A stretch of 64,000 nucleotides of DNA from Syngnathus acus (GCF_901709675.1 NC_051089.1:18350008-18414007); one strand, 5' to 3'; counted from the stretch's first letter, positions 11,299 through 22,537 are shown. Numbers and translations: made by a program. The notes: a model not told the origin generated them from the sequence alone.

Positions 11299-11669
11299 CC
11301 TCTCTAAGAGAAGGTGCAGTTAGTGCACGAAGCCGAGCAAACCTCTTGATCTGCAGCCATACTTACGTGTCCGATGATCGACGGTAGACAAACAGCCACG
11401 AAGCCTCCGCTGAGAGCCAAACAGTGACATGGTCGAAAAGGCAGGGATTGACGGTCCGCGACTTTCAACAATAGTAAACTCCCAAAAGTGGAGTAAAAAA
11501 CGTAAAAAGCGAGGGAAAAACTAGAAAAGAATATACAAATGTAGGAATGTAGATCGTCTCTCTAGTGACGCTGCGGCGCTCTACGTGGCAAACCGGAAGA
11601 TTGAAAGTTGACAATATACAATATACATAATATAATATATAGTCAGAATGTTTATTTGCTTTCTTCCAG

Positions 11670-11743
11670 TATCGGTCCATTAACCACCGGGTGGATGCAA
11701 GATCACTTCGTCTGTATCGTTGGTACTACTCAAGGATATATCA
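11670..11743 (+). CDS. tpcn2: tpcn2 exon (pre-S1, like human exon 3)
   Basis: The exon encodes YRSINHRVDARSLRLYRWYY and then SRIY, a region nearly identical in TPC2 proteins. The acceptor TTTCTTCCAG ends at 11669. The best phase-compatible donor is GTGGTC at 11744. This leaves CA to join the G of the next exon and gives ...RIYQ-TLGL, one residue shorter than human here. A donor a few bases away would break the frame, so the choice rests on phase. The exon lies between a LINE 5' end (11.6 kb) and a Harbinger element (11.96 kb). Confidence 0.88.
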
Positions 11744-12185
11744 GTGGTCAGTTCAAACCTTTTTACTTTGTTCATCATCTGTCATCATAGGATAACAACT
11801 GGTTCACTCCATTTAATTCAAACTCATTGGTTCTTTAAAACAACACTTATAACCAAATGTGCTTTACTGTGGTTGTTGAATATTTGCTAACACTAATCTC
11901 TTTTAAATTTGGACGATTTTCCAGTCAGTTGGCGGATCAGTTCTTCAGACACATCAGAGGGGTATTCTAGAAAGCGGGTATGTGAAAACTCTGAGTAAGT
12001 TAACCCTGAGATGAGGTAAACTCTGAGTTATCCGTTCCAGAAAGAGAGGTAATTTAAAATCCGGGTCAGTTACTGCGGTAACTTACTCTTTGAACATAAC
12101 CTGCTCGCTGGCAGGTTTACCACAAGAGACCCAGAGTTTCTACATGTCTCCTCGCACACAAAGAAAGCGGTTGATTATGGATTAG

Positions 12186-12299
12186 CTGTTCATTCAAAAT
12201 CCGATCGACATCGAAGCCGCAATAATTCGAAACGCTTTACATCGCGAGAGAATCTTCCGACCCAGATTAGAAGTTTTATCATTTCTAGAAGAATATCCT
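12186..12299 (+). pseudogene. Harbinger transposase N-terminal remnant
   Basis: Thirty-eight codons can be read as LFIQNPIDIEAAIIRNALHR and then ERIFRPRLEVLSFLEEYP, resembling the start of HARBI1-like transposases. The frame is then lost. The assignment is by memory of the family and by the element ends. Confidence 0.5.
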
Positions 12300-12756
12300 A
12301 GTGTAGTTGTACACTCGCCTGTCTTGTGTGTACCATGAGTTTGGCACCATGAGTTTAATTCCCCACATATGATGGTGTGCATGTGTGTGAGCGTGTGACT
12401 TAAAAAAAAAAAAAAAAAAACTGCATGTGTGTGAATGTGTGACTAAAAAACATCTCCAACATATCTCTACACACCGCGGACGAGCACTCACATCAGAGCA
12501 AACTTTATGCATAGCACTACATTTTTCAATTTATTTCTGTTGGCTGAGCAGAACTTAATGTTTGTTTTAAAATAGTATTTTAAAGAGTAGACGGCTCACA
12601 GTTAGGAGGCCAATCCAACAGGAGAAAAAAGGACTTGGAAGCAGGCATGATTTGCTAGTCTGTGATTGTGCCTCACTTTGATTTTAATTTAATTATTTTA
12701 AATGGACTTAGGCTATTTAACAAAGTCAATATTAATTTAAACTAAAATATTAATTC

Positions 12757-13112
12757 AGGGGGCGGCTCGGTGACACAATGGTTAGCACGTACACCTCACA
12801 GTTAGAAGGGTGCCAGTTCGATTCCACCTCCGACCCTCCCTGTGTGGAGTTTGCATTTTCTCCCTATGCCTGCGTGGGTTTTCTCCAGGCACTCCGGTTT
12901 CCTCCCACATCCCAAAAACATGCTTGGTAGGCCAACTGAGCACTCCAAATTGCCCCTAGGTGTGAGTGCGAGTGCGGATGGTTGTTCGTCTCTGTGTGCC
13001 CTGCGATCGGCTGTCAACCGGTTCAGGGTGTCCCCCGCCTACTGCCCGATGACTGCTGGGATAGGCTCCAGCACGCCCGCGGCCCCCGTGGGGACAAGCG
13101 GTATAGAAAATG
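12757..13112 (+). repeat. tRNA-derived SINE (GGATGGATGG-tailed)
   Basis: It begins GGGCGGCTCGGTGACACAAT with a B-box-like GTTCGATTCCACC. It continues through the common fish core (GGAGTTTGCATTTTCTCC, TTCCTCCCACATCCC, GGATAGGCTCCAGCACGCCC) and ends ATGGATGGATGG. Other copies or parts occur at 13285-13450 (-), 43466-43514 (+), and 50525-51118 (-, split). Confidence 0.85.
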
Positions 13113-13284
13113 GATGGATGGATATTAATTCAGTGGCTACTTCAAATCATTTAAACCCCAAACAAAATGTTTTCCACTGTCCTCTCAGTTAAGTCTACAC
13201 TTACGCTTGACACAAACGCATTTATGTTTTATACATATTGAAGTCATTTAAAATGTGACACTGTAGCCTACACCAACACTCATT

Positions 13285-13450
13285 AAAATCCATCCATCCA
13301 TTTTCTGTACTGTGCTTTGAAACCGGAGTGCCTGGAGAAAACCCACGCTGGCACGGGGAGAACATGCAAACTCCACACAGGGAGGGTTAGAGGTGGAATC
13401 GAACCGGCACCCTCCTGACGTGACTCCCAGTGCGCCACTGAGCCGCCCCC
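13285..13450 (-). repeat. SINE fragment, inverted copy of the 12757 copy
   Basis: The minus strand reads the SINE start through CTCCAGGCACTCCGGTT, then jumps to the ATGGATGGATGG tail. The flanking CTGAATTAATATTTTAG is the inverse of the left flank of the 12757 copy, so this is part of an inverted duplication rather than an independent insertion. Confidence 0.82.
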
Positions 13451-13481
13451 TGAATTAATATTTTAGTTCAAATAATATTTA

Positions 13482-14416
13482 CCGTTTTTTTCCGTGTATA
13501 ATACGCCCCCATGTATAATACGCACCCTAACAATGGCATGTTGATGCTGGAAAAAAGCCTGTACCCATGTATAATACGCACCCAATTATTTATTTATTTT
13601 TTTAAATTTTTTTTTTTTTCTCTTTTTTTTAAGTCCCAATGATCGTCACACACGCAGGGAGGCAATGGGTCCCATTTTTATAGTCTTTGGTATGGTCTTA
13701 ACTAGGCTGGATGTATTTTTTTTGTTGGCGTTGATTTCTCCGACTGCCCGTAAAGGCACCACCGCGATCAGATGAAAAGAGAGGAAAGTGACGTGCGGAC
13801 ATGTGAAAAAGGCGGCTCTGTATGGGAGAGACGTTGAAGAGGAATAAAAACACCCTTGGAAACCAAAACTTGCCCCTCGTCGTGACTCGGAGCCGCAACA
13901 AATGTTTCGGATTTGTGTAGGGTACATTGTGACAGCAAACGAGCAGGTGATCGAGCAAGCGTCTGATACGAGAGCATTGCGTTCGTATGGAGCGTGTTTG
14001 AAGTGAACAGCAGAGACGAAAGGAACAAGGCAAAGTGTTGTGAAATAAAATATTACCTGTAATACGCATTTTGTTATTTGCTGATTGTATTAAACTATCA
14101 CATTCATTGTCAGTCAAGAAGAGAAGAGGACTATTATCCCTTCTTTGACGAAATGACCAGAGCACAGTACAAACACACTATTGTTCTTTCGGTATTTATT
14201 CAACCCACATTCTTTCACAACATGACAAGAAGAGAACAATACATAAATCAATACTCGTACCAGTACCATGATTTTCTTAAAAAAAAAAAAAAAAAAAAAA
14301 AAAATTTAATTAAAAAAAAAAAATTAAAAAAGAATTGTACCCATGTATAATGCGCACCCCAGATTTTAGGACAATAAATTAGTTAAATTTTGCGTATTAT
14401 ACACGGAAAAAAACGG
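13482..14416. mobile_element. TIR element, family C copy 2
   Basis: Ends and interior are nearly identical to the 5794-6724 copy, including the same deleted SINE scar (13629-13697). The flanking TA is at 13480-13481 and 14417-14418. It interrupts the right arm of the inverted duplication in the Harbinger element. Confidence 0.9.
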
Positions 14417-14629
14417 TACTTTGTTTAATAGCCTAAGTCCATTTAAAATAATTAAATTAAAATCAAAGTGAGGCGCAATCACAGACTAGCAAATCGTGCC
14501 TGCTTCCAAGTATTTTTTTCTCCTGTTGGATTGCACCTAAATGAAAATCAGATTTCATTCTGACTTAAATTCATAACTATAGGCTATGCTACGATCTTAT
14601 GGGTAAATGTTCCATCAATGGAATAATAC

Positions 14630-14790
14630 ATTCAAACTTACGCATTGACTCGGGCAGCAATTTCCTCTCATGACGTCTCTCTCTCCTTCGCTGCTGCAGC
14701 CGTATTATATTTGAGGCAAAATATAAGTTTGTACTCGCCGTAGGCCTGCATAAGGACCTCCAACTCCATCGTGGTAAAATAAGGTGATCT
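14630..14790 (-). pseudogene. Harbinger Myb/SANT-like accessory ORF remnant
   Basis: On the minus strand a short stretch resembles the Myb-like second protein of Harbinger elements (KYNTAAAAKERE followed by a basic, broken tail). It starts near the MELE... codons at about 14770. Harbingers carry this protein next to the transposase to aid nuclear import and DNA binding. The fragment is not functional. Confidence 0.5.
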
Positions 14791-15234
14791 GTTTTTCCTC
14801 AGTTGTCATGGTGACTCGTAGTATCGGGGCTCTATTGATGATGGCTTTTTATAGTGGTTGTGCACGCGCGTAACTCCAGGTTAACCTACTCAGAGTTGAT
14901 TGAACTAACTCAGATCAGCTGTTCTGGAACCGAATACTCAGAGTCTCCCATCTCAGAGTAGGTCAACTCAGAGTTCAGGGATAGACTCAGAGTATGTTGA
15001 ACCTGCTTTCTGGAATACCCCCAGTTGTAGAAAAGCAGCACTGTATCCGTGGTACATTTAAGTGCAAGAACAATCCATTCCATCCAAAATAAAACTTTAA
15101 TTGTTAAACCTTCATTAACTGTGCAAGCAATATTTTAATATTTTAATATTATTGTCACACACGTACTCTGTGTCAGAGTTAAGCAGTCCTGTATTAACCA
15201 TTTGAAAACGCCATTTGAACACTTTTAACAAATG

Positions 15235-15265
15235 TGTATATATATATATGTATATGTATATATAA
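15235..15265. repeat. (TA)n-rich microsatellite
   Basis: Alternating TATATATATATATGTATATG-type sequence. The surrounding 15025-15686 holds no recognised gene. Confidence 0.8.
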
Positions 15266-16009
15266 TGTAATTAGAAATGAGCAATGGTAATAAGTACACC
15301 TCATTTTTAACATGAACTGTCCCACAATACACAAAAATACTTAAAATTACATACGTCACATGTAATCTAATCTCAAAATGTTACATCATGACATACTGTA
15401 CATACACACACATAACTGTCACTCACCCTCTTGATCACAAGAGGGTGCGTGACAAGCTATGTCAAGTATATGTCACAAGCATATCTCAGATAACCATTCT
15501 ATGGCACCAGCCACAGCGGATGCAATTTATTTTTCAAACAGAAAGTTGCATTCCAACTGCCATCACACTCAAACACTCACTGAACAAAAATACGTACTTG
15601 AACACCATCTGCTGAGAGTGTGAGTGCTAATAAGTCATTTTCAGATCTGCAGATGCGTGAGAACCGCGTAAAAAAATGTATGCTTGTACAAACCGGATTC
15701 GGTTGAAGTTGGGAAATTGTGTAAAATGTAAATAAAACAAAATACAATGATTTGAAAATCCTTTTCAACCTATATTCAATTGAATACACTACAAAGACAA
15801 CATATTTGATGCTCAAACTCATAAACTTTATTTAATTTTTCAAATAATAATTAACTTAGAATTTCATGGCTGCAACACGTGCAGTAGAAGTTGGGAAAGG
15901 GCATGTTTACCACTTCGTTACATCACCTTTCCTTTTAATAACACTCAATAAACGTTTTAGAAGAGAGGAGACAAATTCTCTTAGCTTCTCATGTGGAATT
16001 CTTTCTCTT

Positions 16010-16841
16010 CAGTTATTCAACAGTCCGGGGTCTTCCCTGTCGTATTTTACGCTTCATAATGCACCACACATTTTCAATGGGAGACAGGTCTGGACTGCAA
16101 GCTTTTACTTCGAAGCCACGCTGTTGTAACACGTGCAGAATGTGGCTTGGCATTATCTTGCTGAAATAAGCAGCGGCGTCCATAAAAAAGACGTCGCTTG
16201 GATGGCAGCATATGTTGCTCCAAAATCTGTACGTACTTTTCAGCATTTATGTTGCCTTCACAGAAATGTAAGTCACCCATGCCATGGGAACTAATGCACC
16301 CCCATACCATCACAGATGCTGGCTTTTGAACTTTGCGTTGATAACAGTCCGGATGGTCTCCTTCCTCTTTGGTCCGGAGGACACGATGTCCAGTGTTTCC
16401 AAAAACAATTTGAAAAGCGGACTCATCAGACCACAAAACACTTTTCCATTGTGCATCACTCCATTTTACATGAGCTCGGGCCCAGAGAACCCGGCGGCGT
16501 TTCTGGATGTTGTTCATAAACGGCTTTTGCTTTGCATGGTAGCGTTTTAACCCGCACTTACTGATGTAGTGACAAACTGTATTTACTGACAGTAGTTTTC
16601 TGAAGTTTTCCTGAGCCCATTTGGTGATATCCTTTACACACTCATGTCGGTTTTTAAGGCAGTGCCGTCTGAGGGATCGAAGGTCACGGTCATTCAGTCT
16701 TCGTTTCCGGCCGTGGCGCTTATGTGCAGTGATTTCACCAGATTCTCTGAACCTGTTGATATTATGGATCGTTGTTGGATTTGGTCCACAATTTGGGACG
16801 CGCGCTATCCGCGCCTCATGGCAAAAGCCACAGCCAATCAC
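16010..16841 (-). pseudogene. Tc1 transposase (main part)
   Basis: The frame 16841-16074 carries the second helix-turn-helix region (ITAHKRHGRKRRLNDRDLRS). The catalytic core has LWSDESAF (first Asp), VMVWGCISSHGMG and FQQDNAKPH (second Asp). The third acid (SPIENVW, Glu) is in another frame at about 16060, so a frameshift lies near 16090. Spacing fits the DD34E Tc1 group. The N-terminal part is displaced to 18223-18438. Confidence 0.87.
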
Positions 16842-18059
16842 CTGTTCTCCAATTTACTCACTGCGTGCTCGTTTTATTTCTTCAGTTTTAGGAAAAGGCT
16901 AAGACACTGAAGCAGAAATTAGACTTACACAGGTTGGTTGAGTTCAATCACAATTCTTGTTAAGAAAGCTCTGTTTTCAGGAAAGTACAATACAGCGCTG
17001 GGCCTTTTGCGCGACCATGCTCAAGAGCAGAAAGTCTCCATTCAGAAAAGGCAACGTGCAAGGTTCTTTGGTCAGCTTATATTCAGGTGCACATGCCAGT
17101 GTGGGCCGAGTTTGATGGGTGATGACTCAGGGGGTGTGGCAAGTTCGCAGGAGAGTTTGATTCTATGGGAGTGGGTGCTGGTTCGGTGAGAGCTGGTTCC
17201 GTGGGCGTCGGTGCTGATTATGGGCGATTCGGTGTGTGTGGGGGCTGTTGTTTTCCATCCCGTCTTTCGGCCTTGGCGATCACCTTTGGTTGTTCATTCT
17301 TGGTTGTTTTTCTCCTGCCGCTCTTCCTTTGGCATCTCTACCGGTTTTATCTCGAAGTGTCTTTCCTGTAAACCATTCTTGCACATACATCCACTTTGCC
17401 CACTGTCGCACAGCGCCCATTCATCATTCTTTCAATTTTGTCATTTTGTACGGAATTATGTGAACTTTTGGCTGTGACATCATCAATTTGTTAATGTTCC
17501 CTGACTATGCAAAGTTCTTACTCACCACTTACCATTTATTTGTTTGTTTGTTCTTTTGACACTATCTTTTGACACATCTTTTCGTTGTTAGGCAAAACAT
17601 TTCCCTCTGTCCAGAACGTTCAGTAGTAATCCAAAACTGGCGTCTAGCATTAATCAAAACGTAAAATATAATCAAGTACGGAACATTTTTAGACGACTTT
17701 GGCAGTGTCCGTGATTTAGAAAATCATCAGGCATGCATTAAACAGTTCCTTAAGGGTCATTAAGCTATTCAGGCAATATATCAAAAAACATTTGTTATTT
17801 CAAAGTGCACAGAAATACATATCAGATCATAAAGTTATAAAAACCTTTGTCCATTACCACCTATCAAAAATGTCTAGTTATGTCTTCTTTATTGATTTGG
17901 TGTGTAGGTATAATTATATGCTTAAAAGTTTTCTTTTATTGATTTAATATGTGAATATACTTGTCTGCTTATGTACTTTATTCAATGAGGTCTGAGCATA
18001 TCTGTTTTTGTAGCTAGGCAGGACGTTTTGTATTTCGACCCCATTTCTTCACCGTAGAT

Positions 18060-18272
18060 CAGGGGTCACCAACTCCGGTCCTCAAGGGCGCCAATCCAGC
18101 CTGTTTTAGGTGCAGCCCTGCAACAACACACCTGATTCAAATGATCAGCTCATCAGCAAGCTCTATTAAGGCTGATAGCGATCCTGATTATTTGAATCAG
18201 GTGTGTTGCAGGGGGGATATATCTAAAACAGGCTGGATTGGCGCCCTTGAGGACCGGAGTTGGTGACCCCTG
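18060..18272. mobile_element. hAT MITE with long TIRs, inside the Tc1
   Basis: The ends CAGGGGTCACCAACTCCGGT and the inverted copy pair over about 45 bases. An exact 8-bp duplication CCGTAGAT lies at 18052-18059 and 18273-18280. The 213-bp element has no coding capacity. Confidence 0.95.
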
Positions 18273-18438
18273 CCGTAGATGTTGAAATCCCTAAATTCCA
18301 TGCAATTTTGCTTTGAGAAATGTTGTTCTTAAACTGTTCAACTATTTTCTCATGCAGATGTGGACAAAGTGGTGAACCTCGCCCCATCCTTGCTTGTGAA
18401 TGACTGAGCATGTTTGGGGAGGCTTCTTTTATACCCAA
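18223..18438 (-). pseudogene. Tc1 transposase N-terminal helix-turn-helix fragment
   Basis: The minus strand reads SPLCPHLHEKIVEQFKNNIS and then QSKIAWNLGISTSTA, the first DNA-binding helices of a Tc1 transposase. It is followed by the hAT MITE and unassigned DNA before coding resumes at 16841. It belongs with the downstream fragment. Confidence 0.75.
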
Positions 18439-18764
18439 TCATGGTACCCACCTGTTCCCAATTAGCCTGATCACATGTGGGATGTTCCAAATAGGTGTTT
18501 GATGAGCTTTTCTCAGCTTTCTCAGTATTTTTTGCCGCCTTTTCCAACTTCCACTGGATGTGTTGCAGCCATGAAATTCTATGTTAATTATGATTTGGCA
18601 AAAAAACAATTAAGTTTATCAGTTTGAACATTAAATATGTTGTCTTTGTAGTGTATTCAATTGAATATGGGTTGAGAAGGATTTTCAAATCGTTGTATTT
18701 TGTTTTTATTTATATTTTACACAATTTTCCAACTTCAACCGAATACGGTTTATACATAGGTATA

Positions 18765-19126
18765 CAGTAATCCCTCATTTTTGGCTGGGGTTACGTTCCG
18801 AAAAAAAAACGTGATAGGTGAAAGGTGAAGTAGAAACCTTTCTTTTTTTTACCATTATTATAACAGGTATAACATTGAAACCCAAGGACAAAACTTGTTT
18901 TCAGGCCCAAGCATTTGTTTAACAAAGAGAAGTAAACTTTTTCTTCCAGATAACTACAGTAATATAATCATTTTAATCATCAGTATGTATTATATAGTGC
19001 GCCTCTGTGGGCTGACTCCGCTCTGTAGTGTCTTTTTCATCTGAAGCCATAACAATGCACAGTGAAAAAAATCCGTGAAGCAGTGAGGCCATGAAAGGTG
19101 AACCGTGATATAGCAAGGCATGACTG
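18765..19126. mobile_element. TIR element, family E copy 1 (CAGTAATCCCTC ends)
   Basis: The left end is CAGTAATCCCTCATTTTTGG and the right end is GTGATATAGCAAGGCATGACTG, flanked by TA. It is the same family as 44171-45468. It is short and has no gene. Confidence 0.75.
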
Positions 19127-20689
19127 TATTATTAACTTTGCTCCTTAAACTGTACCTCTGGACGTCCCACATTGAGGTATTGCTGGAGGAAGAGATCAAT
19201 AATGTAAAGTTTGGTCAATATCTGGTGTCCCCATTTTTGTGTCTGGTCTATTTGCCAAAATAATACTCCTCTACCCTTAATGCACAACGCCATGTTGGAA
19301 CGGGTGACGTCTTGCTGTTGACGTCCCTTTCACCACCACTTCCTATTGAGTGGCCAGATTGCTTGCCTATGGATTGAAATTGTTTTTTTTCACTAAGTGA
19401 CTTTGATATTTTCACTACATGATTTTGATAAGCCGCCATATGTGAGAAAATGTTCACTGTACGCCAGGCAGGACACCGAGCAAGCTCCTCAACAATGCTG
19501 CCGTGCTCCCGCTTCCTTGTTCGGCTTGAGATGTCAACTAAATCCACATGGCCCGGACAGTAGATAACATCTGGTTCGAACGAATCGGAGTAATTCTCCC
19601 AATTTAGCAGCATCAATATTGACAAAGGTTCGTAAATATGTCATTGAAAAGCCGCCGCACAAAAAAAAAAAAAAAGCTGAGTGGCTGCAAGCTCGTACTA
19701 GGTGCCGCTATCGCAGCGCCGCCGCTTTCTTGTTTGTTCGGCGTGGCCGATGTTGTGGACACCAGACTTTCCATTATTGCTCCCTGTCCCCAACAAGACC
19801 CCAATGTGGGACCTCCACAGCGACACTTTAAAACTCCAGGCATTGATTAAAAGGCTTTAAGCCTTCGCTGACAAAAACAGATGCACTTTGTGACATGTTT
19901 AACCGTTCAAATTGATTATTTAGGCTTGAACCTTGGTGTGAAAAAACACACATTCTAAACCTCTGTTCATTTTTCAAAATTTCCAGACAGACGAAAAAGG
20001 TTGACTGAAATTGTAAATTTCTTGAAAAGATTTATCGTGTCAAAATCTTGAAACCATCTAGAACAGACTATACAGCAAGCAAGCTATGGGACAGAACAAG
20101 GAATCAGCCCAACAGAAATGTTATTTCTAGTGACGTTGAAATAGCCCTCATCATTAGCTTGCACCAGTCAATTTGGTAGCTCAAAAAAAACACCTTACCC
20201 AGAATGCACAGCGCTACACGGAGATCTGCAAGTGACGTATTTATAGTGGATATTGTTCTTCATTTTCCATATTTTAACCTTACAGAATAAGTGTTGCAAA
20301 AAGTTAAGACGCAAGCAAAACACCCATAGAGAGTTAAATACAAATTAAACGTTGAGATCATCATTTATGCTTGGCCCTCGGCAAACGTTCCAGCTTGGGC
20401 CCTTTGCAAAGTTTATTGCCCACCATGATCTAAGTCAAAACTGTACAACATTTGGGGCATTGCTACTACAATGTACCACCATAGCTACACTACAGCTTTC
20501 CCCCAAAATCTTTGATGTGCACTAGCAATAGCAATAACTGTGTGTAAAATAAGCAAATTTATTAATCTGGTTTGTAATGTCCATCAAATCCAATAAATCG
20601 TATTGAATGTTTAATGTCAGATTTACAGTTCATTTGTACCAGTCACTTCAGTTTCAAGTCTCTGTAATCTATTATTCATACCCATACAG
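19127..20689. other. Intronic sequence, nothing recognised
   Basis: There is a 125-codon minus-strand frame (19625-19248) and two short plus-strand frames near 19620-19850. None resembles a family I know and no splice context supports them. An A-run at 19662 follows a CGCCGCAC stretch. The end is the acceptor of the tpcn2 exon at 20690. Confidence 0.6.
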
Positions 20690-20867
20690 GACCTTAGGCC
20701 TGACCATTGGAGTGGTGCTGTTGCTAGCTTTTGTGGAGCGGCCATCTTCCCTTTCTATAACCTCTGACTCTCGATATCGCTCTCCACCCTGGGAGCCTCC
20801 TTGCGGTTTCACTGAGAGCATTGAGATAGTCTGTCTTATCATCTTCACTCTTGATCTTGCTGTTAAG
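20690..20867 (+). CDS. tpcn2: tpcn2 exon (S1-S2 of repeat I)
   Basis: This 178-base exon encodes helix S1 (LTIGVVLLLAFVERPSSL), the luminal loop with PPWEPPCGFTESIEI, and helix S2 (VCLIIFTLDLAVK). The PWEPPCG word is a TPC2 signature. The acceptor is CATACAG at 20689 and the donor is AAG|GTACAT at 20868. It starts in phase 2 and ends in phase 0, so it joins exon 21878-21994 directly. The intron after it is almost entirely one 927-bp TIR element. Confidence 0.95.
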
Positions 20868-20910
20868 GTACATGCATTCAAACATTTCTCACATGACAGC
20901 ATATAAAATA

Positions 20911-21837
20911 CAGTGGTACCTCTACTTAGGAACTTAATTGGTTCTGCGATCAGGTTTGTAAATAGAAATGTTTGTAAATAGAAGCAACGTTTCTCATAGG
21001 AATCAATGTAAAAGCAAATAATGTGTGCCACACTATCCCAAAAGTCACACTTTTGCCCTATTACTCTGTGTAAAACACCCCCTAAACCAAACAAGTTTTA
21101 TTTTTTGCTTTTTCAAACCTTTATAACAAAAAACAAGTGTCACTTTATTCTTGACCGCCTAACTTTGCTTGGGGAGGGGGGAACCTGTTCTAGTTTTCTA
21201 CACTTTGTAAAAATACCCCTGAGAAGTCAGAAAAAGTCAGGCTAGTAAATTATTGTATGCTTCCACATGCTCCCTGCAATGTGGTCACGTGCTCGTCATT
21301 ACCTTTTGGTGGAATTAATGAGTTTTCCGACTGTGTGGGTGGTCATTGAACGCACCTCGCGCAGAACGCGAGTGAGAACTTACAAAAAAGAAAAGAAAAG
21401 GAATCGAGCGTGTTTTTATTGAAAACAAGCTGGTACTGTCTGCCGCACGGCAACAGCTTCTACCTTTCACTCATTGCGCGCACACTTCTGCAACAGGGGA
21501 TACAGATTTTCACAATGTATACTTTGTCATGAGCCCGACCATATACATGCATTCGCCATGCTCCTTTATGATTTCGAGTTTCATATCTACTTATAGTCTT
21601 AGGAGACATACTCAACTACACTACTTGTTCTATACACTGCTAACGCGCCGAGACAAACGGGGAATGGCAGAGCAAAGGGGACAAGACTGGGACGTCGGTT
21701 CGGAAGTCGAAAACTGGTTCGTAAGTAGATACAAAAAATAGCAAGGCTCCTTTTCGTAGATGCAAAAAAATCGCAAGGCTCATTTCGTATCTCAAAACGT
21801 TCGTAAGTTTATGCGTTCGTAATTAGAGGTACCACTG
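20911..21837. mobile_element. TIR element, family F (CAGTGGTACCTCTA ends)
   Basis: The ends CAGTGGTACCTCTACTTAGG and, inverted, CAGTGGTACCTCTAATTACG are flanked by TA (20909-20910, 21838-21839). The word GTTCGTAAGT and its variants repeat near the right end. It fills nearly all of the 1.0-kb intron between two tpcn2 exons. Confidence 0.85.
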
Positions 21838-21877
21838 TAAGTATAATCATGCTTCTCTTTTTTTGGTTCACTCTCAG

Positions 21878-21994
21878 AGCTACTTAATTGGCTGGGATGA
21901 GTTTAGAAAGAACAAATGGCTGATGAGCTATACCATTGTCACTTCCGTCTCCATCATTGACTGGGTGTTGTCCATCAGCATGGTCTGTGATGAG
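21878..21994 (+). CDS. tpcn2: tpcn2 exon (S2-S3 of repeat I)
   Basis: Thirty-nine codons read SYLIGWDEFRKNKWLMSYTI followed by VTSVSIIDWVLSISMVCDE. They cover the S2-S3 loop and helix S3, where the conserved D of IIDW sits. The acceptor CACTCTCAG ends at 21877. The donor is GAG|GTGAGA, a consensus site. The exon is phase 0 at both ends. A TIR element ends only about 40 bases upstream of the acceptor. Confidence 0.95.
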
Positions 21995-22151
21995 GTGAGA
22001 ACGAGTTTCTTCATACTTCCTGTTTTGCATTTACTGCTAATGAGCTTGAGCACCTCTCTCGGGGCAAGATCACAGAGGATAGAGAGCTGGTTTTCATGGT
22101 TATTCCACCCATGCCGTTCTGGTAATGGTGAACATATTTTTTGCTCTATAG

Positions 22152-22537
22152 CAGTGGTTCTTAACCTGGGTTTGATCGAACCCAAGGGGTTCGGTGAGTC
22201 GGTCTCAGGGGTTCGGCAGAGCCTCCACCGCGGAGGTCCGAACACACCTGATTTATCGTGTAAATTCATGATGACGCATATCTGAATTCGTCTCGCAAAG
22301 GCAACAGCAGAAGTCATACTGATTTGCAGGTATGTAATTTGTTGTGAGTTCATGCATTGTGTTGGTTTTGTTGTTTGAACAAGGTGATGTTCATGCACGG
22401 CTCATTTTGTGCACCAGTAAAAAACATCTGTCTTCAATTTGAAAATAATTATTTTATTTTTCACTTAAGAGGGGTTTGGTGAATGCGCATATGAAACTGG
22501 TGGGGTTCGGTACCCCCAACAAGATTAAGAACCACTG
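22152..22537. mobile_element. hAT MITE (CAGTGGTTCTTAACC ends)
   Basis: The ends CAGTGGTTCTTAACCTGGGT and, inverted, CAGTGGTTCTTAATCTTGTT are flanked by CTCTATAG (22144-22151) and CTCTAGAG (22538-22545), an 8-bp duplication with one later change. Confidence 0.88.

Larger units (their letters stand above)
8216..11590 (-). mobile_element. CR1/L2-type LINE with esterase ORF1, split by a TIR element
   Basis: On the minus strand the order is a 5' region (~11590), ORF1, the start of ORF2 (~10230) and endonuclease coding (8760-8216). It is interrupted by the family A element 8763-10128. It ends within the endonuclease, so reverse transcriptase is absent. Loss at the 3' side is unusual for LINEs, which normally lose the 5' end. 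Confidence 0.8.
11958..15021. mobile_element. PIF/Harbinger-type element, deleted and invaded
   Basis: The left end GGGGTATTCTAGAAAGCGGG and, inverted, the right end GGGGTATTCCAGAAAGCAGG match. They are followed by shared CTCTGAGT words for about 100 bases. A 3-base CAG flanks both sides (11955-11957, 15022-15024). Harbinger TSDs are normally 3 bp, often TWA. The interior has a transposase scrap on + and a Myb-like scrap on -, plus SINEs and a TIR element. Confidence 0.78.
15689..18752 (-). mobile_element. Tc1-like transposon with long TIRs, interrupted
   Basis: The left end CAAACCGGATTCGGTTGAAG matches, inverted, the right end ...CTTCAACCGAATACGGTTT, with flanking TA. The similarity runs inward for over 100 bases (for example TTCAATTGAATA and TGTAGTGTATTC near both ends). 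Transposase pieces lie on the minus strand at both sides of an insert. About 16790-18050 is sequence I could not assign, followed by an hAT MITE at 18060-18272. Confidence 0.85.

Noticed and set aside
19248-19625. 125-codon minus-strand ORF as a possible gene
   Set aside because: No domain, no splice or promoter context, and intronic position. It is kept only as unassigned sequence.
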